A DNA stretch of 64,000 nt from Prochlorococcus sp. AG-363-C02 (lineage in GTDB: Bacteria; Cyanobacteriota; Cyanobacteriia; PCC-6307; Cyanobiaceae): positions 1 to 64,000 of the forward strand of contig QCFH01000003.1 in NCBI GenBank assembly GCA_003278345.1, read 5' to 3'. The position numbers and the translations under genes are program-made. Of this stretch, positions 24,043-33,953 are shown piece by piece; within the stretch, counting starts at the first letter, position 1, and each line of letters starts with the position of its first letter. The notes under the pieces were generated by a model. The model was not told the origin of the DNA. It saw only the letters and a program-made list of their open reading frames with translations, and made no database searches.

Positions 24043-24996
24043 TTAAGAATATTTAAGACTTAATTTTTTAACTATCCATTGAGCAAGTAAATTTACTATT
24101 AATGTTAATAGCATTAAGACAAATGCTGCATACATTAATGAAGAAACTTGACTACCATCTGCTTCACCAAATTGATTTGCAAGCATTGCTGAGATTGTAT
24201 AGCCAGGTGAGAATATTGACCAGCTAAAACTATTAGAATTACCAATAATCATTGTTACTGCCATTGTTTCTCCCATTGCTCTACCAAGGCCAAGTAAAAC
24301 GCCTCCTGTTATTCCAGATATTGCAGCTGGAAGAATTACATTAAAGATAGAAGTCCACCTTGAAGCTCCAATTCCATAGGCAGCTTCTCTTAATTTGTTT
24401 GGCACCTGATTAATTGAATCCCGCGCAATTGAAGTGACAATAGGAAGGATCATTACGACTAAAATTAATATTGCGGGTGCTATTCCAGGCCCAATTGGTT
24501 CAGAGCTTAGAAATGGTATCCAGCCAAAAAAATTATATAGAAAAAGTAAAAATGGTCTTATAAATGGCTCCATAACAAAAATTGCCCATAGACCAAGAAC
24601 TACCGAGGGAATTGCCGCTAAAAGCTCTACCATGAAACCGATTAAACCTCTAACTTTGGCAGGGAGAATATCTTCTGTTATGAAAATAGCTGTACCAACT
24701 CCAAGAGGTATTGAGATAATTACAGCAGCTAATGATGTTATTAACGTTCCATAAATAGCTGTAAAAGCTCCATATTCGTCAGTTACAGGATTCCACTCTG
24801 AGGTTGTAAGAAAATCAATTCCATATCTATTCATTGAATCTAATGACTCATAAAAAATGACAAAAAATATTGCAAGGAGCAAAATTGAGAGACTGGAAGC
24901 CATTAAGAGCGCGAAAATCTTAAAGCCTTTATCAACTAATTTTTCAGTTAAGGATCTTTTTTTTAGAAAGAAATTATTTCTCTTTTGAGATATCAC
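24043..24996 (-). CDS. pstC: Phosphate ABC transporter permease PstC
   Basis: 317 residues starting with GTG. Six membrane segments; FGAFTAIYGTLITSL-like segment (YGAFTAIYGTLITSLAAVII), IPSVVLGLWAIFV, the docking loop LREAAYGIGASRWTSIFNVI LPAA, and GRAMGETMAVTMIIGNS, hallmark of PstC. Forms the channel with PstA in the inner membrane. Co-transcribed with pstA. Confidence 0.92.
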   Translation of the reverse strand: MISQKRNNFFLKKRSLTEKLVDKGFKIFALLMASSLSILLLAIFFVIFYESLDSMNRYGIDFLTTSEWNPVTDEYGAFTAIYGTLITSLAAVIISIPLGVGTAIFITEDILPAKVRGLIGFMVELLAAIPSVVLGLWAIFVMEPFIRPFLLFLYNFFGWIPFLSSEPIGPGIAPAILILVVMILPIVTSIARDSINQVPNKLREAAYGIGASRWTSIFNVILPAAISGITGGVLLGLGRAMGETMAVTMIIGNSNSFSWSIFSPGYTISAMLANQFGEADGSQVSSLMYAAFVLMLLTLIVNLLAQWIVKKLSLKYS

Positions 24997-25118
24997 GACC
25001 TTTTCTTGTTTTTTACATTATAGCTCCTTGATATGATTTGGGTTGAGAAAAGTTTAAGGAAATAGTCTATAAGGTTAATTTATTTAATCAAATTCTTTAA
25101 AATAACGGCTAAAGCTTT

Positions 25119-25247
25119 TTATGAAGATAACTTAGCGTCAGCCTTGTTAGCTTTTCTTATTATTTCTTTAGCCTCCTTTCTTGAGAGACAATTTTGAGCT
25201 TTTGCTTGTAGTTTCAGTAGTTTTGAATGCTGCTTTTTAGGATTCAT
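25119..25247 (-). CDS. Small basic helical protein
   Basis: 42 residues: MNPKKQHSKLLKLQAKAQNC then LSRKEAKEIIRKANKADAKL. Lys-rich and helical; might bind nucleic acid. Not recognised. Confidence 0.45.
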   Translation of the reverse strand: MNPKKQHSKLLKLQAKAQNCLSRKEAKEIIRKANKADAKLSS

Positions 25248-25811
25248 TATATTTAATTTGGGAAGCCGTTATGTGAATTTACCATATTAGTTCATTATAG
25301 CAGAATTATTTGAATACACTCTTTATAGGTGACAGTTTTTTTTACAGCATATCCCTTTATGGCGAGATCAGTTTTCTTCCAGTAGCAGTTTAAATCCTTT
25401 TTTATTTATTGTTGGCTTTTATTTGATTTAATTCTTGAAAATCAGTCACATAGAGAGGGAAATATATTGCAATTTCTTGTCAATAAATAACGCAATTCTT
25501 TCAAAGAATTTAAAGTCTTAACTTTTTTAAAGAGAACTATCTTTGGAATTTGCGATCAGTAATTAAGCATCTACTCCTATATGGCACTTTTACGTGAAAA
25601 GAGACTTTTGCTTGCTCGATATCACTTGATTTAATTACTTTGCAAACACAATATTTATTTAAGGTGTTAAGTATGGCGTTGCCTCTTTTATTGTCAGATT
25701 AAATATTTGCTCTCAGGGATGGGGTGGATACAGAATTAGGCATTAAGACCTATTGTGTTTTTGTAGCGGTTGATACAAAATTTTCCCCCAACCAAAAAAG
25801 GAGCACGAGCG
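25248..25811. other. Gap with a faint tRNA-like trace
   Basis: At 25381-25403 AGTAGCAGTTTAAATCCTTT resembles the T-arm of the tRNA-Pro-like fragments but lacks the rest. Otherwise no gene, terminator or clear promoter. Confidence 0.3.
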
Positions 25812-26153
25812 ATGATCTCTCAAAAGCCTTTCCATATAACTCCTAATGGTGGTTCAATTCATTGCTTAGAGGGCTTGACAGGGAGAATCTTCAGAGCCTG
25901 TACTGCGAATCATTGCAAGTATACAGGGGATTTACATAGTGCTAAATCCTATTTAGATTTTCTAGAAAATAAAAAAGTTAAATTTCTTCCCTCAGCAAAA
26001 AATAAAGATAAAATATCAGTTCAGCGAAAAACTACTCTTAAATGGAATAGTGACGGGAGTCTTTCTTCAGTTGACATGGCTAGAATTTTAAGTCGTCTAG
26101 AAAAGACAAGCTTGACTGAGTGTGAATTGTCTTGTGAGTGGGGTTCTTGTTAA
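25812..26153 (+). CDS. Small protein of unknown function
   Basis: 113 residues from MISQKPFHITPNGGSIHCLE; AAGGAG 8 bases upstream decides this start over the TTG at 25770. Cys at intervals (CLEG, FRACTANHCKYTG, CELSCEWGSC) suggest metal binding or disulfides. Not recognised. Confidence 0.55.
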   Translation: MISQKPFHITPNGGSIHCLEGLTGRIFRACTANHCKYTGDLHSAKSYLDFLENKKVKFLPSAKNKDKISVQRKTTLKWNSDGSLSSVDMARILSRLEKTSLTECELSCEWGSC

Positions 26154-26179
26154 ACCAATAGCAATTTCTTTCTGTTGAT

Positions 26180-26818
26180 ATGTGGTTTGGTTTTTATTGA
26201 AGAGGTATTTGGTATCAATAGTTGGGTAAGAAGTATTGTTGATCGACTTGCAGCAAAAAGTATTCCTTCTTTGGCAATGCCACTTTTTTACTCACAGGTC
26301 CTAAATTTGATCTAGATATAGCGAGGATGACTTATTAGAAGGACGTCGACACAAAAAACAAACTACAATTCATCAAATTCTCCATGATGCTTCTTCCCCT
26401 TTGCATTGGTTAAAGCAGCAATATAGTTAGTCAAAAATAGCTATTGTAGGATTTTGCTTTGGTGGCCATGCAGCTCTTATTGTCTCAACGCTATCGGAAG
26501 TAGATTTAACTTTTGACTTTTATGGGGCTGGCGTTACAACAGCTAGGCCTTGAGGAGGAGCTCCTAGTTTGGAGTTATTGAGTAGTGTCTTAGGGAAATT
26601 AACTTGTATTTGTTGCGCGACTGATCCTCTAATACCATCTATAGATAGAAAAGTGATTAAAAATACCTTAATTAAAGAAGATCCTACTAAGAACAGATTT
26701 AGATATATGGAAATTGAGGATACTCAGCATGGCTTCATGTGTGAACAGAGAGTAAGCTTTACTCCCCATGCCTCTACTATTTGCTGGCAATTATTGATGA
26801 AAGAATTGTCTTCCTGAA
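26180..26818 (+). pseudogene. Decayed dienelactone-hydrolase family gene
   Basis: Pieces in shifting frames: FIEEVFGINSWVRSIVDRLA (family: E-x-FG-N-x-I), then SKIAIVGFCFGGHAALIVST with the GxCxGG nucleophile Cys, then DFYGAGVTTARP followed by TGA, and IEDTQHGFMCEQR with the His region. At least two stops and a frameshift. The last 82 codons (26569 on) remain open, but no function is expected. Confidence 0.8.
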
Positions 26819-26941
26819 AAGTTATATTGTGAATTCCAGAAATTATTAATAGTTCATCCTTGAGGAGTGTTTTTATCTCGTAGATCTGGATCAATTCACT
26901 ATCACTTAGATATGAAGTGGATTGTTGATTATCCCTAGCCG

Positions 26942-27097
26942 TTATGAATTTAGAGAGTATTCAGATTCTTCTGTATACAATTTCTTTCTGATAGAACGTG
27001 CTTTCTTATAAAGCTCCATAGTTTCTCTTCTCCCTGGAGCTTCAGCGGCTTGTTGCATGGTTTTGGAGTATTCCTTATTTAATTGTTTTGTGGTCAT
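26942..27097 (-). CDS. Small basic protein, paralog of 38977
   Basis: 51 residues: MTTKQLNKEYSKTMQQAAEA then RRETMELYKKARSIRKKLY. Aligns with the protein at 38977-39168 (QLNKEYERIM; GLFKRARQIKKKLY). In both places it lies divergent to a histone-H1-like gene, with a related upstream region. Unknown function. Confidence 0.6.
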   Translation of the reverse strand: MTTKQLNKEYSKTMQQAAEAPGRRETMELYKKARSIRKKLYTEESEYSLNS

Positions 27098-27251
27098 CAA
27101 GAATCGGTTGTGTTGGTTGTTTTTTAATGAATTGGGTCGTTGCCAATATCACATCTGCTGGAGTTCTATCTCTAGCTGATCTCTTTTGAGATGTTTATGA
27201 AGATATCACATGCAACGAGAATAAGAAGTCATTGACAATAGCCATAAGCTA

Positions 27252-27277
27252 TAGTTAGTATATATGTACTACTAACT
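27252..27277. promoter_or_regulatory. Operator-like inverted repeat
   Basis: TAGTTAGT (27252-27259) and ACTAACTA (27270-27277) are a perfect 8-base inverted repeat just before the ATG at 27282, spanning TATATA. Could bind a dimeric regulator. Confidence 0.35.
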
Positions 27278-27281
27278 AGCC

Positions 27282-27646
27282 ATGACTCCAGCCTCATCCC
27301 CCTACGCTGTTTTTCAAGCATCTGATTGGAGTCAAGAAGTAGCATCTCCTATTGGTATTGGTCAATGTATTCGCTTGAGTCCCAAAAAGTACTATCAAAA
27401 AAGCGATACGCAGAGGAAGAAGATTGGGAGTATATCGAAGAAGGTACACTCAAAATCTCACGTTCAGCTCGCGTTTGCATGACGTGTACCCACTTCAGAT
27501 ATGCATGTGATAAGCATTGCCATACTCTTCTTGCGTGTAATGCTCATCAAAGCCTTATCCCTCAAGGTTCACATCTAACTTGTAAATGTCCTCATTGGCA
27601 TAAGAACTTTGAGGATCAATACCACTTTTGTCCGGAGGTTGCTTAA
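27282..27646 (+). pseudogene. Frameshifted Cys/His-rich protein gene
   Basis: Frame 1 gives MTPASSPYAVFQASDWSQEV then GIGQCIRLSPKKYY. The other frame takes over with EEEDWEYIEEGTLKISRSAR and a zinc-ribbon-like part: CMTCTHFRYACDKHCHTLLA, CNAHQSLIPQGSHLTCKCPH. The two halves form one sensible protein if a frame shift near 27395-27412 is corrected. The second frame alone has an early start at 27326, so a partial product is possible. Confidence 0.6.
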
Positions 27647-27649
27647 CAA

Positions 27650-27826
27650 ATGACTAAAGATCAATTAGCTCTCAAAATATCCCTAGCGATGCATAAGCCT
27701 CCTCATGCTCGTATGGATACAGTTAATGCTTATCTCAATACCTATAAGTGTTTAAGTAGTTACTTTCAGGAGCTTTCAATGGATGATATTGCTGGAATAG
27801 CTAGTAGATATGGGATTATAGTCTAA
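27650..27826 (+). CDS. Small protein of unknown function
   Basis: 58 residues: MTKDQLALKISLAMHKPPHA then RMDTVNAYLNTYKCLSSYFQ. Starts three bases after the preceding stop, so probably in the same operon as the Cys-rich gene. Not recognised. Confidence 0.5.
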   Translation: MTKDQLALKISLAMHKPPHARMDTVNAYLNTYKCLSSYFQELSMDDIAGIASRYGIIV

Positions 27827-27963
27827 ACTTATATTAATTATATCTTGCAGCAAGTCACACGTATACTGGCGATTGCATTGATTCTGGGAACAGTTATTTA
27901 TTACGGAATAACTATCAGCAATACTGGCTAGGTCTACCCTCTGACATGACGGAGGTTCGGTAA

Positions 27964-28022
27964 TCGATTTGATTCTTATACCCTATTTATGGTAGAGGTA
28001 GAAATAAGAGATTAACTACCCA
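27964..28022 (+). promoter_or_regulatory. Conserved 5' region of the histone-like gene, copy 1
   Basis: About 55 bases before the ATG (TTTGATTCTTATACCCTATT and on) are nearly identical to 39593-39645, upstream of the second copy. Likely promoter and leader; exact boxes not assigned. Confidence 0.6.
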
Positions 28023-28544
28023 ATGGCTCAACTAACTATCAAGGTATCTGCCAAGGCAGAAGCCATGATTGCCCAGCTACAGAAGGAGATCTTCAACCGT
28101 AGACGCAAGAAAATCACTGCACAAGGTGTAGTGGAGTCTCTTGTTGAAAGCGGTGCAAAGTCTCAGTCTGACAAGCGTTATGCGTCTTCTTGGAAAAATC
28201 TAATCAAAGATATTGAGAAGGCAGCCAAACAGTCAGAAGTACATGGTAACAAACCTGCAAGTGTGTCTGCAGAAGAATGGGCAATGCTTCTTGCTCATCG
28301 CACACGTAAAGGGACATCAACGCCTAAGAAAGCAGCAGCAAAAAAGGCTGCTAAGAAGCCAGCGGCTAAAAAAGCTGTAAAAAAAGCAGCTACTAAGAAA
28401 GCAGCGCCCAAAAAGGCTGCTGCTAAGAAAGTAGTAGCTAAACCTGTAGCTAAGAAAGCTGCACCATCAACAGCGGCGAAACCAAGAAAAGCTAGACGCG
28501 CAAAAAGAGCACCTGCTAAGCCTGCAGCTGCAAAGCTAGCTTAA
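28023..28544 (+). CDS. Histone H1-like DNA-binding protein, copy 1
   Basis: 173 residues. N-terminal ~95 residues form a folded basic domain (MAQLTIKVSAKAEAMIAQLQ, RRRKKITAQGVVESLVES, SAEEWAMLLAHRTRKG). The C-terminal ~75 residues are a Lys/Ala/Pro tail with repeated KKAA and PAAKK blocks like eukaryotic H1 tails. The tail should bind DNA without sequence preference and compact it. A 149-residue paralog with a shorter tail lies at 39650-40099. Strong terminator downstream. Confidence 0.85.
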   Translation: MAQLTIKVSAKAEAMIAQLQKEIFNRRRKKITAQGVVESLVESGAKSQSDKRYASSWKNLIKDIEKAAKQSEVHGNKPASVSAEEWAMLLAHRTRKGTSTPKKAAAKKAAKKPAAKKAVKKAATKKAAPKKAAAKKVVAKPVAKKAAPSTAAKPRKARRAKRAPAKPAAAKLA

Positions 28545-28633
28545 GTGATTTGTTTGTAGTAATTCATGATTTTCTGAGCATTCTCGTTGCTCAAACAGCT
28601 AACTCTTGAGGTAGCTGGTATGTCAAGTAAGGT

Positions 28634-28665
28634 ACAGATGGCAATTATGTCATCTGTGCTTTTTT
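28634..28665 (+). terminator. Rho-independent terminator
   Basis: ACAGATG ... CATCTGT stem with TTTTTT, 90 bases after the histone-like gene. Confidence 0.8.
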
Positions 28666-29001
28666 GTATCTTTTCGGACAGTTCTTTAACTCTTAGTAAT
28701 TTAGACATACTTGTTTCAGAGGTTAGATAAAGTAGTCGCAGTTTGAATTGTATTTCATAAGTGTCTTCAGAGTTAATTGGAAAGCCTTAATTGTATTCTC
28801 AATGATATCGATAACTATCGTTAATAGCATTTTCTAAAGTTAATTAGTTTGGCTATTAACCTATTCCTTACATGCTTTAAATAAGGCTGAGAAAACTTCT
28901 TATTAATGATAATTAAAGTGATCCTAAAGATAAAGACCTTAGGCTTATTTATTTTATTCTTTTTATCTTGAGATGGATTGGGATAGCAGGATGTTACCTT
29001 G
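28666..29001. other. Gap, no gene seen
   Basis: Spacer between convergent genes. A 70-codon minus-strand frame here has low-complexity composition and no start signal, so I left it out. Confidence 0.4.
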
Positions 29002-30720
29002 TTAAGATGAACAACTGTAGTGTGATAAGCCACCAGTGTTAAAGAATTTATTGGGCTTTAAGCGGTCGTACTTCTTTTCTATCTCGAACGACTGCTCGTC
29101 GTAGGGATTACTAAACACAGTCTGTATCTCTTTTATTAGGCTGTAATCACCTTCCGCAGCCTTCTTATAAGCGGGTGCTATGAGCCATTCACGCCAGGTG
29201 TACTTGGGGTTGACTCTTTTCATCCCTGCGGATATTGCTCTGATGTCATCATGTCTCTTAATAAGATACAGCCACCGTTGCAACCAGCTACCCCACTGTG
29301 CATCAACTTCCTCTGAACTGGATAAGTAGAAGCTTCCTTTCAAAAATGTTATTTGCTCTGGAATGTAAGACAACTTTCGGAAAAAGATTGTGTAGTCCAA
29401 TTTGGAGAGAACCATTAGCTGCAGGAGTTCTTTTACTAGAGTTGAGTCATAAGTTTTTAGGCCTAGTTTTTTTGTCCACATGGCCTCGATTTCTCGATTC
29501 ATTTCTACAGCAAAGCCGTCTCGGATCTTGTCTAACCTTGCAAGAGCCTTGGAATTGTCTTTAAGCAGAGGTCGTATGGAAGCCCAGAACATCTGGTAAT
29601 TTGCTTCGGCAGCAACCGGTTGGTTAAAAAATGAGAAATGCTCACCTCCTCCTGTCCAGGGTTGAAAGCTTGGCTCGAACAATTCGCAGAAACCGAATGG
29701 TCCATAGTCAAGGGTGAAGCCACCAGCGGCACAATTGTCACTGTTGAAATTGCCTTGGCAGTAGCCAACACGCATCCAATTAGCTACGAGTGATATAAGA
29801 CGTCCACGAAATAAATGGGCTAGCTCAACAACTTGATAGTCGAAGGAAAGACTAGGATCAATCAGATTTTGGTAGTTTCTCTTTATAAGGTGCTTTACTA
29901 TCATTTGCAGCTCGCTCATGGCGTTCTGATGTGTATTGTTGCGTGCGCGTCTAGCAAAGAGTTCAAGCTGCCCAACACGAAGGAAGGAAGGTGCTACGCG
30001 TGTTGTGATGGCTGTTGGGTTTTCCACCAAGATGTCGGGATCTATTGACCTAGAGCCTTCTTCATACCAAGGCCTGCGCACTTTTTCGGATTGAGACACA
30101 TAGAGTGTCAGAGAGCGAGAAGTCGGAATCCCAAGAGCATGCATGTACTCCTGCGCGAGAAATTCGCGTACGCTTGATCGGAGCACGGCACGCCCATCGG
30201 CACCACGGCAGTATGGTGTTGGACCTCCACCTTTCAGTTGCATTTCCAAGCGATTGCCGTTAAATACCCCTTCGAACACAGAAATTGCTCGGCCATCGCC
30301 GTAACCATTGCCAGTTCCAAAGGGACATTGCTGTGTATATTCAGTGCCATAAATTGATAGGGCATAGCCGGTAGCCCAACCAACAGGTCGCATTGGTTTT
30401 TTCGCAACGGTGATGTCACCTGAAAAGAGACGGCGGAATTGTTCGTTGAGGGCGAGGTTATTGTTCAACCCCAGTTCGTTGAATAATATTTTGCTGTGAG
30501 AGATGTATTCAGGATCTGGAATTGCAGTAGGACGGACTGGTACGTAATGACCTGAAAAAACTTCTCGAGGGCTGTGATCGTGACCATCTACAGTTGCCTC
30601 GGGATCAGGTTGGAGTGAGTTCAAAAGTGAATAATCAGCTCGCTGTGAAAATTCAGCGAACGTTTTTGTTATTTGCGATTTGAACGAATTCGAGTTGGCT
30701 GGCATGGGACCGATCGTCAA
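29002..30720 (-). CDS. selO: SelO/YdiU protein adenylyltransferase (pseudokinase fold)
   Basis: 572 residues, full length. Motifs: [20 protein letters not shown] at the start, [44 protein letters not shown] (the SelO signature), [11 protein letters not shown] and [10 protein letters not shown] for metal and nucleotide binding, and the C-terminal CSS that echoes the conserved redox Cys of the family. SelO transfers AMP to Ser/Thr/Tyr of proteins in redox control. Base composition is visibly richer in G and C than the neighbours, suggesting transfer. Confidence 0.9.
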   Translation of the reverse strand: MTIGPMPANSNSFKSQITKTFAEFSQRADYSLLNSLQPDPEATVDGHDHSPREVFSGHYVPVRPTAIPDPEYISHSKILFNELGLNNNLALNEQFRRLFSGDITVAKKPMRPVGWATGYALSIYGTEYTQQCPFGTGNGYGDGRAISVFEGVFNGNRLEMQLKGGGPTPYCRGADGRAVLRSSVREFLAQEYMHALGIPTSRSLTLYVSQSEKVRRPWYEEGSRSIDPDILVENPTAITTRVAPSFLRVGQLELFARRARNNTHQNAMSELQMIVKHLIKRNYQNLIDPSLSFDYQVVELAHLFRGRLISLVANWMRVGYCQGNFNSDNCAAGGFTLDYGPFGFCELFEPSFQPWTGGGEHFSFFNQPVAAEANYQMFWASIRPLLKDNSKALARLDKIRDGFAVEMNREIEAMWTKKLGLKTYDSTLVKELLQLMVLSKLDYTIFFRKLSYIPEQITFLKGSFYLSSSEEVDAQWGSWLQRWLYLIKRHDDIRAISAGMKRVNPKYTWREWLIAPAYKKAAEGDYSLIKEIQTVFSNPYDEQSFEIEKKYDRLKPNKFFNTGGLSHYSCSS

Positions 30721-30986
30721 TTTTATCTAGGTTTTTGGGTCGCTTGGGTATTGCCCTGTAAGGAAGCTTATCCAAAATTGTCCAGAGCTTATCTTGAATT
30801 TTTTTCTTTCCCTTTATAGCTTTTAGTTAGCTTTATCTAGATTATTAGTCTGACTAACCTGCTCTAGAGGAAAAGAAAGTACGAGTAAGGAAAATTTTGA
30901 AAGTCGGTACTTTGGCTAAGGCATCTATTTTTTTCATATATTAAAGTTCGTGTGTATTGATTTTAGTCGAGGACTTTAACCTCTAA

Positions 30987-31328
30987 TCAACTATTAACCA
31001 TTTTAAAACCTGATCCACATACACTTGCTTGAGCACCTTTTGGAGTGCTAATCAAAAATCCACCACCACTCAAATCACCAAAATAATCAAGTCTTAAGCC
31101 TTTCAATAAAATAATTTGCTCTGATTGGGCAAATAAAGTTATTCCATCAGTTCTTGCAATAGGAACTCCATTATGACGACCAGCCCTTAATCGAATATAT
31201 AACCAGCCTTCTTCAAAACTATCTGCTAATAAATCAATATGCATTTCACCAGGAGTACCACCAAATGAAGATTGCCTTGTTAACTCAGCAGTAGCAGATT
31301 TGGAAATAGAAAAGTTGCATTCCATCAT
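30987..31328 (-). CDS. HesB/IscA-like protein
   Basis: 113 residues. ISKSATAELTRQSSFGGTPG at the start and LRLDYFGDLSGGGFLISTPK then CGSGFKMV at the end follow the A-type Fe-S carrier layout (usual ending CGCGxSF). Only one of the two C-terminal Cys remains, and the first (CxGxxY) Cys is absent, so cluster binding is doubtful. It may be a divergent member. Confidence 0.6.
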   Translation of the reverse strand: MMECNFSISKSATAELTRQSSFGGTPGEMHIDLLADSFEEGWLYIRLRAGRHNGVPIARTDGITLFAQSEQIILLKGLRLDYFGDLSGGGFLISTPKGAQASVCGSGFKMVNS

Positions 31329-31559
31329 TCAGTTTTTCTTTTTGGGTTTAAGTTTAGATTAATCAACTTGTTTTGGGAGTAATTAAGTTGCACTTTCGAA
31401 GTTAGTTGCTGAGAGTTGGATCTCAACTATTTAGTAAAAATTTAATGATGATATTTTTCTGTATTAATAACCTAACTCGTTCTAGATAGGCCTAAGGATA
31501 AGAACTGCTTCTTAAGCTTTTTTAACTTTGCGTTTATAAATGAACCTTTATGATTTTCA

Positions 31560-31703
31560 TTAACTGGCAATTGGTTCTTTCATGATCGAAGCATCCAATT
31601 TCCTTTTGCAGTCAATGCATAAAGTCATTCCCTTCCTGGACCAGTAGGAACTCATTGTGTCTTTGCTACACAGTTGGCAGTGAATTTTTTTGACCTTGTG
31701 CAT
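31560..31703 (-). CDS. Small zinc-ribbon protein
   Basis: 47 residues with two CxxC pairs: IHCQLCSKDTMSSYWSRKGM then LCIDCKRKLDA. Fits a single zinc ribbon; may bind nucleic acid or protein. Three bases separate it from the upstream gene. Confidence 0.6.
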   Translation of the reverse strand: MHKVKKIHCQLCSKDTMSSYWSRKGMTLCIDCKRKLDASIMKEPIAS

Positions 31704-31706
31704 TGC

Positions 31707-31871
31707 TCAAAGCCAGTTTTTTTTAGCTTCCTCAGCAAACTTCATACTGATCTTCAAAGCTTCAGCACTGTTATATCTGAGTTCAACGGAAGAATATTTC
31801 TTCTGAGTTTTTTCTTTTGTAGCGTTTGCCACTTCTTGCACCTGTTTTAATAAATAAGCGTTTGTAATCAT
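31707..31871 (-). CDS. Small helical protein
   Basis: 54 residues: MITNAYLLKQVQEVANATKE then KYSSVELRYNSAEALKISMK. Upstream partner of the zinc-ribbon gene in one operon. Not recognised. Confidence 0.5.
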   Translation of the reverse strand: MITNAYLLKQVQEVANATKEKTQKKYSSVELRYNSAEALKISMKFAEEAKKNWL

Positions 31872-32159
31872 TTCACAACAACTACCCGTTTGAGTGGAAT
31901 TAAGCCTTAAGTAATTATTAAAAAATTTCTGTCTGATGGTTTTGGATAAAAAGATTTTTTATTTTTGGAAGATTGTATAACTGTAAAAACTAAAGAATCT
32001 GGCTGGAGTATGGAAGAAAGATGTTATTGATTCTCTATAAGAAAACTTAGATCAATGGGCTACTTTGAAGTTCCTTTCTTTAACTATTTGGACTTGTATG
32101 AGCTACTCGTTATGAAAAAAATTAGATAACTCCTAAACCTGCCAGCTCGTTGATTTTTT

Positions 32160-32360
32160 TCATGCGGCAAGATCTCCTCTGAGGCCTCTATCTCGACTTC
32201 CTTTAAACCATTTATGGTTTGAGGGTAGAATATTATCTTGATGCAGGTGAACCGTCTCTAAATAAGACTCTTTGCTATTTGCTTCTGCATCAAGAATTGC
32301 TTTGTATACTTTCATCGAAAGAAGATTCTCTGATGATTTAGAAGACATAGTCCTAGACAT
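32160..32360 (-). CDS. Small protein of unknown function
   Basis: 66 residues: MSRTMSSKSSENLLSMKVYK then ILDAEANSKESYLETVHL, ending GSRDRGLRGDLAA. Composition is protein-like, but no family or strong start signal. Confidence 0.45.
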   Translation of the reverse strand: MSRTMSSKSSENLLSMKVYKAILDAEANSKESYLETVHLHQDNILPSNHKWFKGSRDRGLRGDLAA

Positions 32361-32472
32361 TTTTATAGATGATGACTCAAGAATTTCAAGGTGGTGTTCA
32401 TCTTGAACTTTTCAGGTCGAATGTTAGGAAGATCAGATTTCTTTAGGAAGTATCTTTATTCCAAAGATTTAT

Positions 32473-32623
32473 TCATAGTGCCAGTAAAAAAGAATCAATT
32501 GCTCCAATAAACAATACAAAAGCTATTACGTTTGGCATTATTTCTCCAATAGTAAGAGCTTCTTTAACGTATAGAGAAAATCATCGCAATAAATATCATT
32601 GCCAAACTTTCGGAAATGTTCAT
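32473..32623 (-). pseudogene. Frameshifted homolog of the membrane protein at 19675
   Basis: MNISESLAMIFIAMIFSIR in one frame, then EALTIGEIMPNVIAFVLFIG in another; together they match 19675-19896 (ARIFVVITFLGFGEAQIIGG, PNLIAFTLFLGAIG). 151 bases, one more than a multiple of three. Directly follows the gene at 32624. Confidence 0.6.
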
Positions 32624-32758
32624 TTATCCAGATAGTTTTGAGAAGAAAAAAAACCAAGATAAGACACTAATATTTAAAGCAACTGTTAAAGAGATTGCAA
32701 TAAATTTGAAAGTGCTGCCAACCTCCTCAGTTTCTGGATTTAGTTTGACTCTAGCCAT
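32624..32758 (-). CDS. Small membrane protein
   Basis: 44 residues: MARVKLNPETEEVGSTFKFI then ISLTVALNISVLSWFFFFS. One span; stop abuts the next ATG. Not recognised. Confidence 0.55.
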   Translation of the reverse strand: MARVKLNPETEEVGSTFKFIAISLTVALNISVLSWFFFFSKLSG

Positions 32759-32920
32759 ATATTAAAAATGCCATAAAAATAAAATTGATAAAAGTCCAAT
32801 TAATAGTTTTTGTTCTTTCACTCTAATTTATCTGCTCATTAACTCTCAAATTAATTGGCTTTCATCCAAAGATATTTTAAGAGATGCTCCATTTAATTAG
32901 AAATTTATCATAATGGGACA

Positions 32921-33049
32921 ATGCAATCTTTAAAAAACACTCTTATAACAGTTTCAATTTGCCTAGGTATTGGCTGGTTGATTTCTAAAGTATTTTTGTT
33001 TGTCCTAATTCATATAGGGGCTAACAATGCGGTTCAATGGGCACCTTGA
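32921..33049 (+). CDS. Small membrane protein
   Basis: 42 residues with one long span (NTLITVSICLGIGWLISKVF). Its TGA abuts the next ATG (TGA/ATG), so coupled with the MSLRH protein. Confidence 0.5.
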   Translation: MQSLKNTLITVSICLGIGWLISKVFLFVLIHIGANNAVQWAP

Positions 33050-33271
33050 ATGTCATTAAGACATGAACTATTTCATAGAACCATTTTGGCAATTCTTATA
33101 GATATACAAGAGTCAGGCTATGAACCACCAACCCTTGAGAATCTAGAAACTTTTCAGAAAGAATTAATTCAGGAGCTTGAAGCAGGAATATTACCAATCA
33201 TTGATCAAATCTGTTATCAAATTTCTTCAGTCAATAGGAATGAAGAAGAATCTAATTTTCCCAAGTGCTAA
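33050..33271 (+). CDS. Small MSLRH-family protein, paralog of 7057
   Basis: 73 residues, MSLRHELFHRTILAILIDIQ; aligns along its whole length with 7057-7278 (same YEPPTLEN, NxPKC end). The upstream partner differs at the two loci. Unknown function. Confidence 0.65.
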   Translation: MSLRHELFHRTILAILIDIQESGYEPPTLENLETFQKELIQELEAGILPIIDQICYQISSVNRNEEESNFPKC

Positions 33272-33437
33272 ATTTGTCTTTAAATACAATATTAGCGGTG
33301 TGAGAATCGGGATTTAGGCTTTTGATGGAAGTACTCTCCTACTATTAGCTTCTAATAATGGGCTAAATCTATTTTTATAGGCGAGTTTAAAAATTTAGTT
33401 ACTTGGTTATATAAAAGATGATTGGCATAATTAAGAG

Positions 33438-33545
33438 ATGCAGAGATTATTGCTTTTTTTTCTAAATGCTTACCAAAGAGCTATTTCTTTAGGAGATTTC
33501 TATGAAGAGCCTTTAGGCGATGATTTTGTCTATCCAGACTGGTAA
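33438..33545 (+). CDS. Small peptide
   Basis: 35 residues: MQRLLLFFLNAYQRAISLGD then FYEEPLGDDFVYPDW. Sensible composition and a clean ATG; no family. Confidence 0.4.
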   Translation: MQRLLLFFLNAYQRAISLGDFYEEPLGDDFVYPDW

Positions 33546-33953
33546 TTATCTTATTCTTCATAGCTTGCCACCTATCATGCTCTCTCAATATGAAGAGCTT
33601 CTCATTCCATTCAAAAGTCTAAAAGGGTAATGAAATAGGATGGTTATAAAAGTGTGAAAGAATCTTTTCGGCTAGTAGGGTTATTTGCTATGAAGATAGT
33701 TTACATACAAATATCAGAAAAAATTTACTGTGCATGCTCCAACTAATTCATATATATTATTTATCAACTCATAGTGCTTGGAATTTTTTATTCATTAGAG
33801 AATTATGAGTTAGGTGTTGAAAAAAAAACTTTAGCGATGTTTTTAAGCCAATAAAGCATTTTTATTGTCTATGAACTTAGATAAACCAATAAAAAGCTTC
33901 TTATTAAAGATCGATCTATTGATGTCAGAAAACCAATTCTAAAAATTCATCAT
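33546..33953. other. Gap, no gene seen
   Basis: AT-rich spacer of about 400 bases. No ORF or hairpin that I would defend. Confidence 0.4.

Noticed and set aside
28821-29033. 70-codon minus-strand ORF overlapping the end of selO
   Set aside because: Low-complexity Lys/Ile/Asn composition, no ribosome-binding site, no paralog.
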